A stretch of 64,000 bases of DNA from an uncultured Alistipes sp. (lineage in GTDB: Bacteria; Bacteroidota; Bacteroidia; Bacteroidales; Rikenellaceae). Positions 48,027-58,135 of the stretch are shown here, in pieces. The stretch is taken from the NCBI GenBank assembly GCA_944323075.1, contig CALURC010000001.1:183764-247763 (forward strand), in the 5' to 3' direction. The notes below the pieces were generated by a model. It was not told the origin of the DNA. It did not search any database and saw nothing but the letters and a program-made list of their open reading frames with translations. Position numbers and translations under genes: made by a program. Every line of letters starts with the position of its first letter. Within the stretch, counting starts at the first letter, position 1.

Positions 48027-49259
48027 CTATTCGTATATCTCCGGCACATCGATCAAGGTGCGTGCAACCATACGGTCGGCACCCGATACGTTCGGATGAT
48101 GCATGTAGGTAGACAATACATACGGCGAGTTCGGTCCGTAGTCTTCGAGCCACATGGACGACGGATCAACCTCCTTGCCGTCGTAATTTTTTGAAGTGGC
48201 CAGATCGAACTTACACCCTTTGATTCCATATTTTTGCCGGACACGCTCAATCAACGCATTTTCGGCGATCTGACTGGCGCTCTCGTTACAAGGGATGTTA
48301 TTCAGAATCGGAATCGCCCCCTGCGACAAAATGTACTCCACGAGCTGGCTCAAATTCTCCTCCGTATTTCCTCCGTTGGTACCAATCGTAACCATCACGT
48401 ATTTTGCCTTCAGATAGGGCAACTCGTTCACGATCCGTTTCAACACCTCGTTGATGGTCGTACCGCCGCGTCCGCTCGCTATGGCACCACCCCTGACCCG
48501 ACGGATGATCTGCTGCACCCACGACTGAGGAAACAGCTCGCTCGGGAAATAGCCGTCGGGTTCGGTGATCGAATCGCCGTACAGCAACAGCGTCAAATCA
48601 CACTTCGGGGCCACTACACACATCTGCTTGACCAAAAGCTCCGTCCCGGACACCAATCCAAAGCAGTAATAGTCGTACTGCCGTCCCACATACACCTCGC
48701 TCTTTACGGCACCGGCACCACATCCTCCGCTTCCATCGACCGTCACCTCGATCTGCTCCGACTCTCCCGTATAGAGATCCGTGATTTGCAGCGTCGAGGT
48801 CTGATACTCTCGACGGACTTCAACGATATACTCATGTTCCGGATTCAGCAACGAAGAACGCTTGATTTTCTCGGGGGTCACGCCGATCGAAATCGTCCGG
48901 GCGGCCATATCCACATAGGCCTTGAACTCTCCCTGATCGCCTTGAAAAACCGCACGGGCATCCGCCGACAGCTTCACGTGGTAACGTACGGCCCGTTCGC
49001 CCAATGAGTAGTACCGGTCCAATCGTACAAGACCCTCTTTCCCCGTTACACTCAGTCCGGAATCGGTATATTCTGCCGTCCGATCCTCGAAAATCAGCTC
49101 CGGATCGGGATTATCCCGATTCAATATCCGGTCGTATAAAACGGTTGTCGGTTTCAATGGCTCTTTCTCATCCGGCTTCGCCGATACTCCGAGCCCCATC
49201 CATACAGTCAGCAGGGTCAACGACAACAACCGTAATTCCGTGGATAATGTTTTTTTCAT
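48027..49259 (-). CDS. Secreted SGNH/GDSL-type esterase
   Basis: 410 residues from the ATG at 49259, chosen because it starts a good signal peptide ending GVSA; the longer frame adds only a poor N-terminus. The N-terminal about 190 residues look like a LamG-type beta-sandwich. The catalytic part has GDSIT with the Ser nucleophile, a Gly block (ASGRGGTTI), GTNGGN as block III, and MHHPNVSGADR with the His. Such enzymes commonly remove acetyl groups from pectic or other polysaccharides. Its pairing with a rhamnosidase suggests a rhamnogalacturonan-type substrate, as an inference. Confidence 0.8.
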   Translation of the reverse strand: MKKTLSTELRLLSLTLLTVWMGLGVSAKPDEKEPLKPTTVLYDRILNRDNPDPELIFEDRTAEYTDSGLSVTGKEGLVRLDRYYSLGERAVRYHVKLSADARAVFQGDQGEFKAYVDMAARTISIGVTPEKIKRSSLLNPEHEYIVEVRREYQTSTLQITDLYTGESEQIEVTVDGSGGCGAGAVKSEVYVGRQYDYYCFGLVSGTELLVKQMCVVAPKCDLTLLLYGDSITEPDGYFPSELFPQSWVQQIIRRVRGGAIASGRGGTTINEVLKRIVNELPYLKAKYVMVTIGTNGGNTEENLSQLVEYILSQGAIPILNNIPCNESASQIAENALIERVRQKYGIKGCKFDLATSKNYDGKEVDPSSMWLEDYGPNSPYVLSTYMHHPNVSGADRMVARTLIDVPEIYE

Positions 49260-49404
49260 CGTTTCGTAAAATCCGTTTATTGAACTATCACATAACTTCA
49301 TCTCCGGCTCTCCTTTTCATCGAGCCGATCTTTACAAAGATAAACAGGATAACCGTTTCCCGAAACTAAAAAGAGTATCTTTCTGCCGAATCGACCACAT
49401 TTTT

Positions 49405-49456
49405 CTCCCAAAAAAGAGAGACCATGCGGATCGACTGATCGATCCGCATGGTCTCT
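49405..49456 (-). terminator. Very strong terminator downstream of the 49517-51157 gene
   Basis: Perfect 18-bp stem (49417-49434 with 49439-49456) with a CTGA loop. On the minus strand the right-to-left reading is followed by TCTTTTTTGG, so it terminates the GH78-like gene and separates it from the SGNH-GH78 pair. Confidence 0.88.
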
Positions 49457-49516
49457 TAGCTCTTCGTCTTCTTTCGATCCGACCTCAATCTATCCGACCG
49501 AAAGATCTACAACACG

Positions 49517-51157
49517 CTATTTCTGGAAAATATCCTTGTACTTATTGATAAAGTAAACCGGAGTACAGCTCCATGCATGGCAATAACTGTTGACCGGGAA
49601 GAATCCGTAAGGCGACTTGAAGTCATCGTTCGGGTCGTACACCTCCCAGAACGTATCGGCACCCTTCTCGACCATTCCACCCCAATAGCTCTTCAGCAGC
49701 TCCTTGGCACGGTCGTTCATGCCACACTGGATCATCGCCTCGATCACATAATGGTACGCATAGGGCGATCCCGGATAGCACGTTGTCGGATCATCCAACA
49801 CGGCACTGAGAGCCCGTTCTCCCTCTTTCGCCGACAAGGTCTCGGAAAGGATCATCCACACCTGACTGAGATAGGAAACCTGACGATCGGGCCCTGACAC
49901 CACAACACCGGATGCCTTATCATAAAAATTCTTACGCGATGCCTTACGCATGGCCTTTACCACATCGGGCCACTCCTTCACTTCATCCTCGCGACCCAAC
50001 ATAGTGGCCAATTCATAACTCTTGTCAATGGCAAAGGTCATCAGCCCCTGAATCGGTGCATGTCGGTTCAGATCGTCCTTCCAGTCGAAAACCAACCACC
50101 ACTGAGGCTGTTTCTCCATATCGTAGATGTCGTCCTTGAGGTAAGTCCGTGCAAACTCGATCTGACGCACCACAACCGGCCACAACTCTTCGGCCGTCTG
50201 CCGGTCTCCGGTCGCTTTCAGATACTCCAGCAACGTAACTCCATACAGCAGGCTGTAATCCATCGTGTGCTGATTGATCTGCGGTTCGGGTTTGGGTAAT
50301 TCGTACACCGTCGCGTGCAACCATCCGTCTTCATCGGCAAGAGCAGCCAGCAGGTAGAGGCATCGGCGGGTCAGTGCATGATTTTCAAACGAATAGGTAT
50401 TAGCCATCGACTCCAAATACAGGTCGCCAATCCACAACCGCTGGTCACGCTTGGGTCCATCTTCATAAACCGTCTGCATACACTCTTTCAGCGTCTTCAG
50501 TCCGATTTCATTGATGCGGGCGATCATCGGATCGACCGTAGGCTCCAGAGGCCGTCCTTCTCCCGACGCGGAAGAGACTGCCTCCAACTTCATATCCGAG
50601 ATTCTAAAATCGTAATACGACTGGGCCAACAACTCGATTTTGACGTAACGGCAGGCCAAACGTCGCTCTAAGGTCACGGTATCGGGCAGATGCATAACGG
50701 TCACCACCTCATCCTGTAACCACGCACGGCTCAGTCCTCCGGGATAGGGATCGAACGGAGTGTTCAACTCGGCCGGCACCTCGGCAAACGTCAACCGGAA
50801 ACGCAACGGAGCATCGGCAGGCAAACCGGTATGATCAATCCGAAAGGTAAAATAGCCGGTATAATGATCCCCGAAATCGACGATCACCTCTTTACGGCTC
50901 TTGAAAGAGCTATTGTATAAGGAATCGATTGGCTCGGTACGAACCATCTTCCATCCCTGAAAAGCCTCCGGATCTTTCTCGCTTCGCACGATCCATTGCG
51001 GTTTCACCTCAGTCCGGATCAATTCGGGCATATTCGTACGTGCTTTCTCCAGCCATCCGGCCCGCTGATCAGCAAAAGCAACTGTCTGGGCTTCAACTGA
51101 CATTGTCGAAACGCTAACTGCTGCAAAAAAAAGATAGGTTAATAGTTTTTTCTTCAT
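49517..51157 (-). CDS. GH78-like six-hairpin protein lacking the usual catalytic Glu
   Basis: 546 residues from the ATG at 51157, which begins a signal peptide ending VEAQ; the earlier ATG at 51211 only extends the N-terminus. A beta-sandwich (about 60-200) precedes an (alpha/alpha)6 barrel. At the position of the GH78 DCPQRDERxGW motif it has DGPKRDQRLWIGD, with Gln239 where the general acid Glu normally lies. The whole block is well formed, so this is not simple decay: it may mark a related subfamily with a different acid, or a binding protein. The 256-bp region downstream holds the strong terminator. Confidence 0.7.
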   Translation of the reverse strand: MKKKLLTYLFFAAVSVSTMSVEAQTVAFADQRAGWLEKARTNMPELIRTEVKPQWIVRSEKDPEAFQGWKMVRTEPIDSLYNSSFKSRKEVIVDFGDHYTGYFTFRIDHTGLPADAPLRFRLTFAEVPAELNTPFDPYPGGLSRAWLQDEVVTVMHLPDTVTLERRLACRYVKIELLAQSYYDFRISDMKLEAVSSASGEGRPLEPTVDPMIARINEIGLKTLKECMQTVYEDGPKRDQRLWIGDLYLESMANTYSFENHALTRRCLYLLAALADEDGWLHATVYELPKPEPQINQHTMDYSLLYGVTLLEYLKATGDRQTAEELWPVVVRQIEFARTYLKDDIYDMEKQPQWWLVFDWKDDLNRHAPIQGLMTFAIDKSYELATMLGREDEVKEWPDVVKAMRKASRKNFYDKASGVVVSGPDRQVSYLSQVWMILSETLSAKEGERALSAVLDDPTTCYPGSPYAYHYVIEAMIQCGMNDRAKELLKSYWGGMVEKGADTFWEVYDPNDDFKSPYGFFPVNSYCHAWSCTPVYFINKYKDIFQK

Positions 51158-51254
51158 CTGTGGGCTTATTTTAGGTTTGTTATGATTAAAATTTACAGCC
51201 ATAACACGCATTACGAAAACGTTCCATTTCGCAATAGTCCTCTCTCTATATCGC

Positions 51255-53846
51255 CTAATAGCTCAACGACCGAACAAATTCTTCAGCTTCAGGAGTCAGC
51301 ACACGATCGTCCCGGTCAATCCATCCCGATTTCGTCAATGCCTCACGCTGCTTGTCGATTGCTCGCGTAATCGGATAGTCCGGACGTTCCAACTTTTCAT
51401 AACGATCCCTTTCTGAAGGTCGTATCACTCTATTGAAAACCTGCTCTCGTGTCGGACGACGGTCAACCTCCCAAACAAAACCGGGCATCAGCTGAGACTG
51501 TGTATCGGGAATCTTATCCATTGGGAAAATTGTATAGGATGGCTGTCCCCGATAAATTATCGTCGACAACTCCTGATCGGCAAATTCAAATGTAATATCG
51601 GCACACTCCGCCACAAGAAATCCACTGATATGTCTATCGGTACTATCCCCTTCTTCCATATAATAATACGTTCGGCCGTTCCCCTTCACATCCGTCCGGT
51701 AAATATTTCCTTTATCAAAAAATGATTCGATCTCTTTTCCCGCCACCTGATTGAAATGAGCCGTATCAACTCGCGAACTCATCAACGGTTCTCCGGTAAA
51801 GAGAGCTCGTTCAAGGCTTTGATTACGCGTAAAAATATCAACGACTTGTGCAGTTATCTGATTCTCCTCGTTCCACAAAACAGGATTGATATACATGTGA
51901 ATAGTCGAGTCAGCCGTAAATCCAACAATCGAATCGCACACAGCCTGAAAATCACTTCGATAAATACGTACATTTCTATATCCGTGAATCGTCCGTACCA
52001 ATGAATCGGCAGGAGTCAACGTCGTAGAATCAACCTGAGCCACCCATTCCTCCGGTTGCTGCTGTTCGACTACTGCTGTTGAGTCGCTCTCTTGAACTTT
52101 AGTCTCAGGTGTGGTTTCCTCCACCGCTATTGAATCTGGTGTCAATAGCATCTGCAGCGAATCGACACGATGCAATGCCAACGAATCTTCAGCCGTAGCT
52201 TTCCCTTTCAAGAACCTACGCGCCAGATATTTGCGTTCTCGATTCAATTCCTGCTGAAGGGCCTTCCGTTCAGCCTCTTCTGCCTTTTTGCGCAAGGCTC
52301 GGATCTTCTCCATTACCTTTTCATCCTTTTGCCTACGGAGAGAGTCGCGTTCGATCTGTTTTCGCTCCTTTTCCGCCATCTTAAACGCCTTCTTCGAAGA
52401 TATTGAGTCCTGTGCAACATCTATAGAATCTCCTTCCATAGCAACCATATCGGACGAATCAGCTAAAACTCCATCGACAGACTTCGTTGAATCCACAGCT
52501 GTGACCGCAGGCGTCGCAACCTTTTCTGGGATTGAATCAGACTCTGTGGTTGTTTCTGAAACAGGCTCTGCAGATAATGTATCTCCATGACCCGAATCCG
52601 AAATATCTGAGTTTTCTGGTTCTGTCGATTGACTGACTTTATTCTCTTGTGAAAGTGAATCCGCTTGCGTTCGGTTCGTCGATTCCGTAGCTACCCCCTC
52701 TGAAGACACTATCCTCGCCGAATTGTCTACAGAATCTACAGCAATACCAGGTCTTAACCGTCCAGGCAGGGTCTGACTTACCGACAAACTATCTCCATCG
52801 ATCGAAATCGTGGTGACATCCAACGAATCGCGTACAGGAGAGACTTCCGGTATTTCCGGAACTGAATCGTTTTTGAACCGATTTACCGTATAGAGATAAA
52901 TCGTATCCGACCGCATAAAAACAGTATCCGAACCATCCTCTTCATAACCAGCCAAAGCCGGATTACGAGTCAGCAAAGCTTGTTCCGTATCGCCCCAATA
53001 ACGGGCATAATCCCCGAATGCATAAGTCCGCTGCTCTCGATCGAACATCTGTACTCTATTTAACATCAGGGCATTTTGCGTCGGTTGTTCGTACACGATC
53101 GTATCGGCCCACGCCTCCTGATCCGGAGTCATGATATATGAGTCATCCGTAAAGACATAACGCTGTTGCTTGCTGTTATAGGTTCCTTTTTTAGCCGTTA
53201 AAAATTCATCCCGATCGTTCCAGATATACGAACGCGTAGCGAACGTAGCTATTTCCGAATCCAAATTATAAGACACGGAATCAGAACTTATCATATATTC
53301 CGGATTACTCATCTCGACATTATGGACTCCCACTATTTCCCGCAAATCGGCGTAATAATACCCTTCATCCGACTCCATGAGATTATCCTGCTGAGAGAGG
53401 GTCCCTCCGCCATAATAACGGCCGATATTATCCAACGTATTGAAAGTGAAATTCCGGGTATAAAGCGTGGCATCCTTATCTACCATCTTTATCAACGGTG
53501 AGTAAATACGCGCCTCATTCAAAATTCCGTTGTAGTCAGCCTTATCTCCATAAATAAACGTGCTGTCCTTATTGACCACCACATTTTGATAGCAATCCAT
53601 CAGCCGTTCGCTATAACGAACCGCGCTATCGCACATGATAACCGCTCCGTTATGAAAAAATACGACATGTCCTACCAAACAAAGTGCTGTCGAATCGCCC
53701 ACTTTGATGCGCGACATCTGATCGGCCCGAAAATCGACCGATGCCTTTCCATTCTCATCCTGCTGAACTGGACTCTGACCGAATGTCACAAAAACGCCCA
53801 CCGTAGCGAAGAGTGACAACAGCGATATAAAGATCTTTCGGATCAC
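51255..53846 (-). CDS. OstA-like (LptA-type) envelope protein
   Basis: 863 residues with a signal peptide. The N-terminal about 340 residues are OstA/LptA-like: short repeats such as VVVNKDSTFIYGDKADYN build the beta-jellyroll that carries lipopolysaccharide across the periplasm. A long Ser/Asp/Glu-rich stretch (about 350-480) and a charged coiled-coil segment (about 485-560, with KKAEEAERKALQQEL) follow, then a second OstA-like part (about 600-800). It lies 12 bp after the SurA-like gene, in keeping with outer-membrane biogenesis. An LPS transport role is inferred from the family. Confidence 0.75.
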   Translation of the reverse strand: MIRKIFISLLSLFATVGVFVTFGQSPVQQDENGKASVDFRADQMSRIKVGDSTALCLVGHVVFFHNGAVIMCDSAVRYSERLMDCYQNVVVNKDSTFIYGDKADYNGILNEARIYSPLIKMVDKDATLYTRNFTFNTLDNIGRYYGGGTLSQQDNLMESDEGYYYADLREIVGVHNVEMSNPEYMISSDSVSYNLDSEIATFATRSYIWNDRDEFLTAKKGTYNSKQQRYVFTDDSYIMTPDQEAWADTIVYEQPTQNALMLNRVQMFDREQRTYAFGDYARYWGDTEQALLTRNPALAGYEEDGSDTVFMRSDTIYLYTVNRFKNDSVPEIPEVSPVRDSLDVTTISIDGDSLSVSQTLPGRLRPGIAVDSVDNSARIVSSEGVATESTNRTQADSLSQENKVSQSTEPENSDISDSGHGDTLSAEPVSETTTESDSIPEKVATPAVTAVDSTKSVDGVLADSSDMVAMEGDSIDVAQDSISSKKAFKMAEKERKQIERDSLRRQKDEKVMEKIRALRKKAEEAERKALQQELNRERKYLARRFLKGKATAEDSLALHRVDSLQMLLTPDSIAVEETTPETKVQESDSTAVVEQQQPEEWVAQVDSTTLTPADSLVRTIHGYRNVRIYRSDFQAVCDSIVGFTADSTIHMYINPVLWNEENQITAQVVDIFTRNQSLERALFTGEPLMSSRVDTAHFNQVAGKEIESFFDKGNIYRTDVKGNGRTYYYMEEGDSTDRHISGFLVAECADITFEFADQELSTIIYRGQPSYTIFPMDKIPDTQSQLMPGFVWEVDRRPTREQVFNRVIRPSERDRYEKLERPDYPITRAIDKQREALTKSGWIDRDDRVLTPEAEEFVRSLSY

Positions 53847-53858
53847 CGGCTGGATTTT

Positions 53859-55274
53859 TTATCTATTGATTTGATTAAGTGCTTCCTGTTCGAATTTACA
53901 ATCGCGGAATTCATCGTCTATACGAATGTACATCTCCTTTATTTTTTCCTGAATCCACTTAGTCATCTCCGTCTCCTGCTTTTGGGCAAGTGCTAAACGC
54001 TCTATTTGCTTATAATCTTCGCTCAAATTAGCTCGATGGACCGGTATAATCTCTTTCAACATCACCATCTTACACAATAAGTCACTTGTCATATTCTGGG
54101 ATGCATAAGGTTTCGAAATTTCACCTGGTTTCAATCCTGACAAGGCATCGAGATCCTCTTTATTCAACTGCTCTTTGTAAAATTTAGTCGAAGCATCCGA
54201 CGGATCGACCATCCCCCGATAATAAGCCTCCAACTGCTCCATATTTGAGGCGATACCTCCGTTTTTCTGTGAAAAGCGGTCTTCTGAATATTCAGCTACA
54301 GCCTCTTCAAATGTAAGATTTCCGGCAAGAATTTCATTCCGCACACTGTCCAACAAATTATACGGAGCCTCCAAATCCCGTTGGAAATATTGAGGCCGGA
54401 CAACAATATGACGTACATGATATTGTGGCCCGTCTTGTTCGATCAGCTGCACCAGATGGAATCCATATTCGGTTTCAACAACTCCTGAAACTTGGCCCGG
54501 TTTAAGCTGTGACATGGCATTGGCAAACCGCTCGACAACCATGTCTTTGGTAATCATTCCCAAATCACCTCCTCGCGACGCCGATCCGTCCTCAGAATAG
54601 ATACGTGCTAACGTTTCGAATTTTTCTCCATTCAGGATACGTTCCCTCAATTCGAGCAATTTACTTTGAGCCCGCATTTTCGCCTCCTCTCTTGCTGCCG
54701 GGAAACGAACAATCTGAGCATATACATATTGTTCGGGAATCAAAGGAATACTGTCTTTGGGTTGTTGCTTGAAGTACTTCTCTACCTCGCCTGGTGTTAC
54801 AACTATTTTATTTCGAACCGTATTTTCCATCTCATAGGCATAATTCTCCTCCATTGCCTGAGTCCTCAACTCTTTTTCAATCTCAAACACAGGCTTATGA
54901 TAGAACCGTTCAAGTGCTCCCAACGAACCGTGTAATTGAGTCTCTTCATCCAATGTCTGTCTTACCCGCTCTTGAATCATCACTTCATTGATCTTGATCG
55001 AATCGATCAACGCTTGATTATACAAAACCTTGCTAAGAATCAGATGCTCCAAAGCCTGACTCCTTGGATCTCGATCCGGTGTATATCCTGTCTCTTTTTG
55101 TTGCTGAATATACTGTTGGCTCAATTTCTCCACATCCGAATAAAGCACCATCGAATTTCCTACCACAGCAACCACTTTGTCCGCCGTAAATCGTTCTTGT
55201 GCCTCTGCTCTAGCGTATATCAAAGAACACGCTATCATACAGCCCAGCAATATTTTCAATTGACGTTTCAACAT
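53859..55274 (-). CDS. SurA-like periplasmic peptidyl-prolyl isomerase/chaperone
   Basis: 471 residues with a signal peptide ending near AEA. An N-terminal helical chaperone region is followed by a parvulin (PpiC) domain around residues 175-280, with GEKFETLARIYSED, GGDLGMI, and GFHLVQLIE. A second, weaker parvulin-like unit (HVRHIVVRPQ) lies after it. SurA proteins escort unfolded outer-membrane barrels. Its neighbours are an OstA-like gene and a PPIase-like lipoprotein gene, 12-15 bp apart, all on one transcript. Confidence 0.85.
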   Translation of the reverse strand: MLKRQLKILLGCMIACSLIYARAEAQERFTADKVVAVVGNSMVLYSDVEKLSQQYIQQQKETGYTPDRDPRSQALEHLILSKVLYNQALIDSIKINEVMIQERVRQTLDEETQLHGSLGALERFYHKPVFEIEKELRTQAMEENYAYEMENTVRNKIVVTPGEVEKYFKQQPKDSIPLIPEQYVYAQIVRFPAAREEAKMRAQSKLLELRERILNGEKFETLARIYSEDGSASRGGDLGMITKDMVVERFANAMSQLKPGQVSGVVETEYGFHLVQLIEQDGPQYHVRHIVVRPQYFQRDLEAPYNLLDSVRNEILAGNLTFEEAVAEYSEDRFSQKNGGIASNMEQLEAYYRGMVDPSDASTKFYKEQLNKEDLDALSGLKPGEISKPYASQNMTSDLLCKMVMLKEIIPVHRANLSEDYKQIERLALAQKQETEMTKWIQEKIKEMYIRIDDEFRDCKFEQEALNQINR

Positions 55275-55289
55275 AACTATGTTATCGGT

Positions 55290-56156
55290 TTACATTACAT
55301 TCACTATTATCTCTTTCTTATCAAACGCTTGTTTATATAAGCTGTCTTCATGTGTCCGGATGATACTCTCTTTCCGCTGATTAAACAAAACACGACGAAT
55401 AACCTCCGTTACGCTCTCCTGAGGAGCATAATCTCCTGATTTTCGAACATCCAACACTCGGACATAAAATATGTATGAATTTGCTTCAAACTCATGAATC
55501 TTAGAAGTTTCTAGCAAATAATCATAAGACTGCGTACGATCTGTGGGCAACTGCAGAAGCAACGTTGCCATATCGGTCCATCGATTCAATTCGATCAACT
55601 CGAAGTCATTTTTAATACACAATTCTGTCAAGTCCTGCAAACTCTCCGTTCGCGGACTAATCAACAGTTCCTCTATTTTTTTCTGCTGAGGATGGTGCTC
55701 CGGCATACGGACGATACGTGCCTTGAGCATGGTCTTATCTAGAACGAAATCGGCCTTGTGCTCTTCGTAATATTGACGAATCTGATCTGCGGTAAAAAGC
55801 GTATCGATATATTTGTCGACATAGAACTGGTCCACTTTATGAGTCAGCAACGAATTACGATACTCTTGCACCAAATGATCGATATCCTCTTGACTATCTT
55901 CGAACATTTGTTCCGCCTCTGCAATTTTCAACTGTTTTTTGACCCATTGATCCACGTACGATTCAAGCAGTTTCAAACTATCTTCCGCACTGATTCCCGG
56001 AGTAAAAATCGTCGACACATCATAGGAAAACAGCTTAACATCACCAACTTCTGCTAATATCTTGTTTTTGTTGTCGGAAAAAGGATTGGGAAAGCGCTGG
56101 CACGACACCATCGTCACCACGACTCCACAAAGCACTATTTTTGAAAAAAGCCTCAT
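55290..56156 (-). CDS. PPIase-like (SurA N-domain type) lipoprotein
   Basis: 288 residues from the ATG at 56156, which has GAAAGG at good spacing upstream and begins a lipoprotein signal (MVSC, Cys19). An ATG 6 bp earlier is possible. The sequence is helical and glutamine-rich, like the chaperone part of SurA/PrsA-type proteins; I see no clear parvulin active-site motif. It sits 15 bp before the SurA-like gene. Probably an outer-membrane-tethered folding factor. Confidence 0.65.
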   Translation of the reverse strand: MRLFSKIVLCGVVVTMVSCQRFPNPFSDNKNKILAEVGDVKLFSYDVSTIFTPGISAEDSLKLLESYVDQWVKKQLKIAEAEQMFEDSQEDIDHLVQEYRNSLLTHKVDQFYVDKYIDTLFTADQIRQYYEEHKADFVLDKTMLKARIVRMPEHHPQQKKIEELLISPRTESLQDLTELCIKNDFELIELNRWTDMATLLLQLPTDRTQSYDYLLETSKIHEFEANSYIFYVRVLDVRKSGDYAPQESVTEVIRRVLFNQRKESIIRTHEDSLYKQAFDKKEIIVNVM

Positions 56157-56216
56157 ATACATCCTTTCAGGCAACAAACATACAAAGATATAACGATTCT
56201 CTCTAAACAACGATTT

Positions 56217-57122
56217 TTAGCACTTTATATTATGCATTTCCTCGGGAGTGTCCTGATTTTCTTCATTCCGATCGACAATTCCTTCTGTGGACGATACATC
56301 GGTCACCTTCCCAATCGATTGCTCGACCCGATCTCGACGTATCCGACGAATGACTGCAACATAAAATAATGCCAAAACAATCAATGCAACCGCATATAAA
56401 ATAAGATATATCCGACGATCGTCAATCATTTCCCATGTAAAGTTCATCTGCTCGCCACCTACAATCCACGAAAAATAGGAAACAGCATTATTGATCGCAT
56501 GAATGACCATCGCCACAACCAAAGAACGGCTGCAATAATAGACAAAACCGAGTACCATCCCGACAAAAAAAGCGTTGACTACCTGTTGGGGAATGCCGTG
56601 GACGACTCCAAAGACGACTGAAGCGAACAAAACGCCACGCCAAGGTCCATATTTTCGGACCAACGAACCCTGAATAATACCACGGAAAAGTATCTCTTCC
56701 AGAATAGGGGCTGCCACGATCACTGTAAGCATCATCCATCCCCCCAGTCTCATGTGTTCGTCGAGCAGCTCGAGCCACCGGTCTGGGAAAAGCGCCAATA
56801 CAGGTTCAATCAGAATCGTCGCAGCGAAAAGGGCTATCATACCGAAGAAAATCCATGTCAGATCGAGTTTCCATCCGGTAAAAAGCACCTCCCGATCACC
56901 GCGACACCCCGTTCTCAACCATCTGATCCACAAGGCATACGAAATGGTTGCAACGAAAGTCAGCACGTAAACAATCATCTGCACGCACCCTTGCGGCAAA
57001 ACAACAAAGCGCCCCAATAACTGAACAATCCAGCCAAAACAGAACGATGCCGCTATATAAATTCCTATAATCGCGACAATATCGCCCCATGTGGGATATA
57101 TCTTTGTCCGTGAGGGTTTCAT
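56217..57122 (-). CDS. CPBP-family intramembrane metalloprotease
   Basis: 301 residues with about eight membrane segments. EEILFRG carries the EExxxR signature, and FGVVHGIPQQ and HAINNAVSY carry the later catalytic histidines, so the enzyme set of CAAX/Rce1-like (CPBP) proteases is complete. The natural substrate is unknown. Its ATG overlaps the stop of argF (TGATG), which implies translational coupling. Confidence 0.88.
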   Translation of the reverse strand: MKPSRTKIYPTWGDIVAIIGIYIAASFCFGWIVQLLGRFVVLPQGCVQMIVYVLTFVATISYALWIRWLRTGCRGDREVLFTGWKLDLTWIFFGMIALFAATILIEPVLALFPDRWLELLDEHMRLGGWMMLTVIVAAPILEEILFRGIIQGSLVRKYGPWRGVLFASVVFGVVHGIPQQVVNAFFVGMVLGFVYYCSRSLVVAMVIHAINNAVSYFSWIVGGEQMNFTWEMIDDRRIYLILYAVALIVLALFYVAVIRRIRRDRVEQSIGKVTDVSSTEGIVDRNEENQDTPEEMHNIKC

Positions 57123-58135
57123 CAGTTATTGTTTCCCAACGTAGCAACCATAACGGCCTTTATCGTATGCAGTCGGTTTTCGGCCTCATCGAAAACGATA
57201 GACGCGTCCGATTCGAACACCTCATCCGTAACCTCCATCTCCGAAATACCGAACTTGTCGAAGATCTCTTTACCCACCGAGGTCTCCAGATTATGGAATG
57301 CCGGCAAACAATGCAAAAATTTCACATCCTCGTTTCCGGTAGCCTCCATAACCTGTCTATTAACCTGATATGGTTGCAGCAGATCGATCCGTTCCTTCCA
57401 CAAATCACTTGATTCGCCCATCGAAACCCACACATCAGTATAGACGAAATCGCAGCCTTTTACCCCTTCAGCAATGTCATCTGTCACCGTGATTTTCGCT
57501 CCGCTCTTTTCCGCCAAGGCACGGCAGGTCGAAACCAACGTCTTGTCCGGAGCACACTGCTGCGGCGAGATTGCACGGAAATCCATTCCCATTTTTGCAG
57601 AAAGCACCATCAATGAATTGGCTACATTGTTATGGGCATCTCCGAGAAAACAGAATTTGATTTCCGACAATGGCTTAGCAATATGCTCTTTCATCGTCAA
57701 TGCATCAGCCAACGCCTGTGTCGGATGAAATTCAGTGGTCAAACCGTTCCAAACCGGAACCCCCGAATAATCGGCCAGCGTACGCACCACATGCTGTCCA
57801 TATCCACGATATTCAATTCCATCGTAAATGCGGCCCAGCACCCGAGCCGTATCCTTAAGAGACTCTTTCTTACCCATCTGCGAACCCGTAGGACCCAAAT
57901 AAGTGACCCGTGCACCCTGATCATAGGCTGCCGTTTCGAATGAACACCGTGTCCGTGTCGAATCCTTCTCGAACAACAGAACGATATTCTTCCCTTCAAG
58001 CATCTTCTTCTCTTTTCCTATGTATTTATCGGCTTTCAAACGAGCCGCAAGATCGAGCAAATATGCGATCTCCTCTGACGAAAAATCGAGCAACGTCAGC
58101 AGACTTCTTTTTCTTAAATCAATCATATCAGGCAC
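57122..58135 (-). CDS. argF: Ornithine carbamoyltransferase (classical type)
   Basis: 337 residues. STRTRCSF is the carbamoyl-phosphate loop, HPTQALAD the second binding motif, DVWVSMGE the ornithine loop and HCLPAF the catalytic Cys region; all match the enterobacterial ornithine enzyme. Many Bacteroides instead use an N-succinyl- or N-acetylornithine carbamoyltransferase, so the classical type is worth noting. It could serve arginine synthesis (argF) or the deiminase pathway (arcB); no other arg or arc gene is in the window. It overlaps the CPBP gene by one base. Confidence 0.9.
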   Translation of the reverse strand: MPDMIDLRKRSLLTLLDFSSEEIAYLLDLAARLKADKYIGKEKKMLEGKNIVLLFEKDSTRTRCSFETAAYDQGARVTYLGPTGSQMGKKESLKDTARVLGRIYDGIEYRGYGQHVVRTLADYSGVPVWNGLTTEFHPTQALADALTMKEHIAKPLSEIKFCFLGDAHNNVANSLMVLSAKMGMDFRAISPQQCAPDKTLVSTCRALAEKSGAKITVTDDIAEGVKGCDFVYTDVWVSMGESSDLWKERIDLLQPYQVNRQVMEATGNEDVKFLHCLPAFHNLETSVGKEIFDKFGISEMEVTDEVFESDASIVFDEAENRLHTIKAVMVATLGNNN

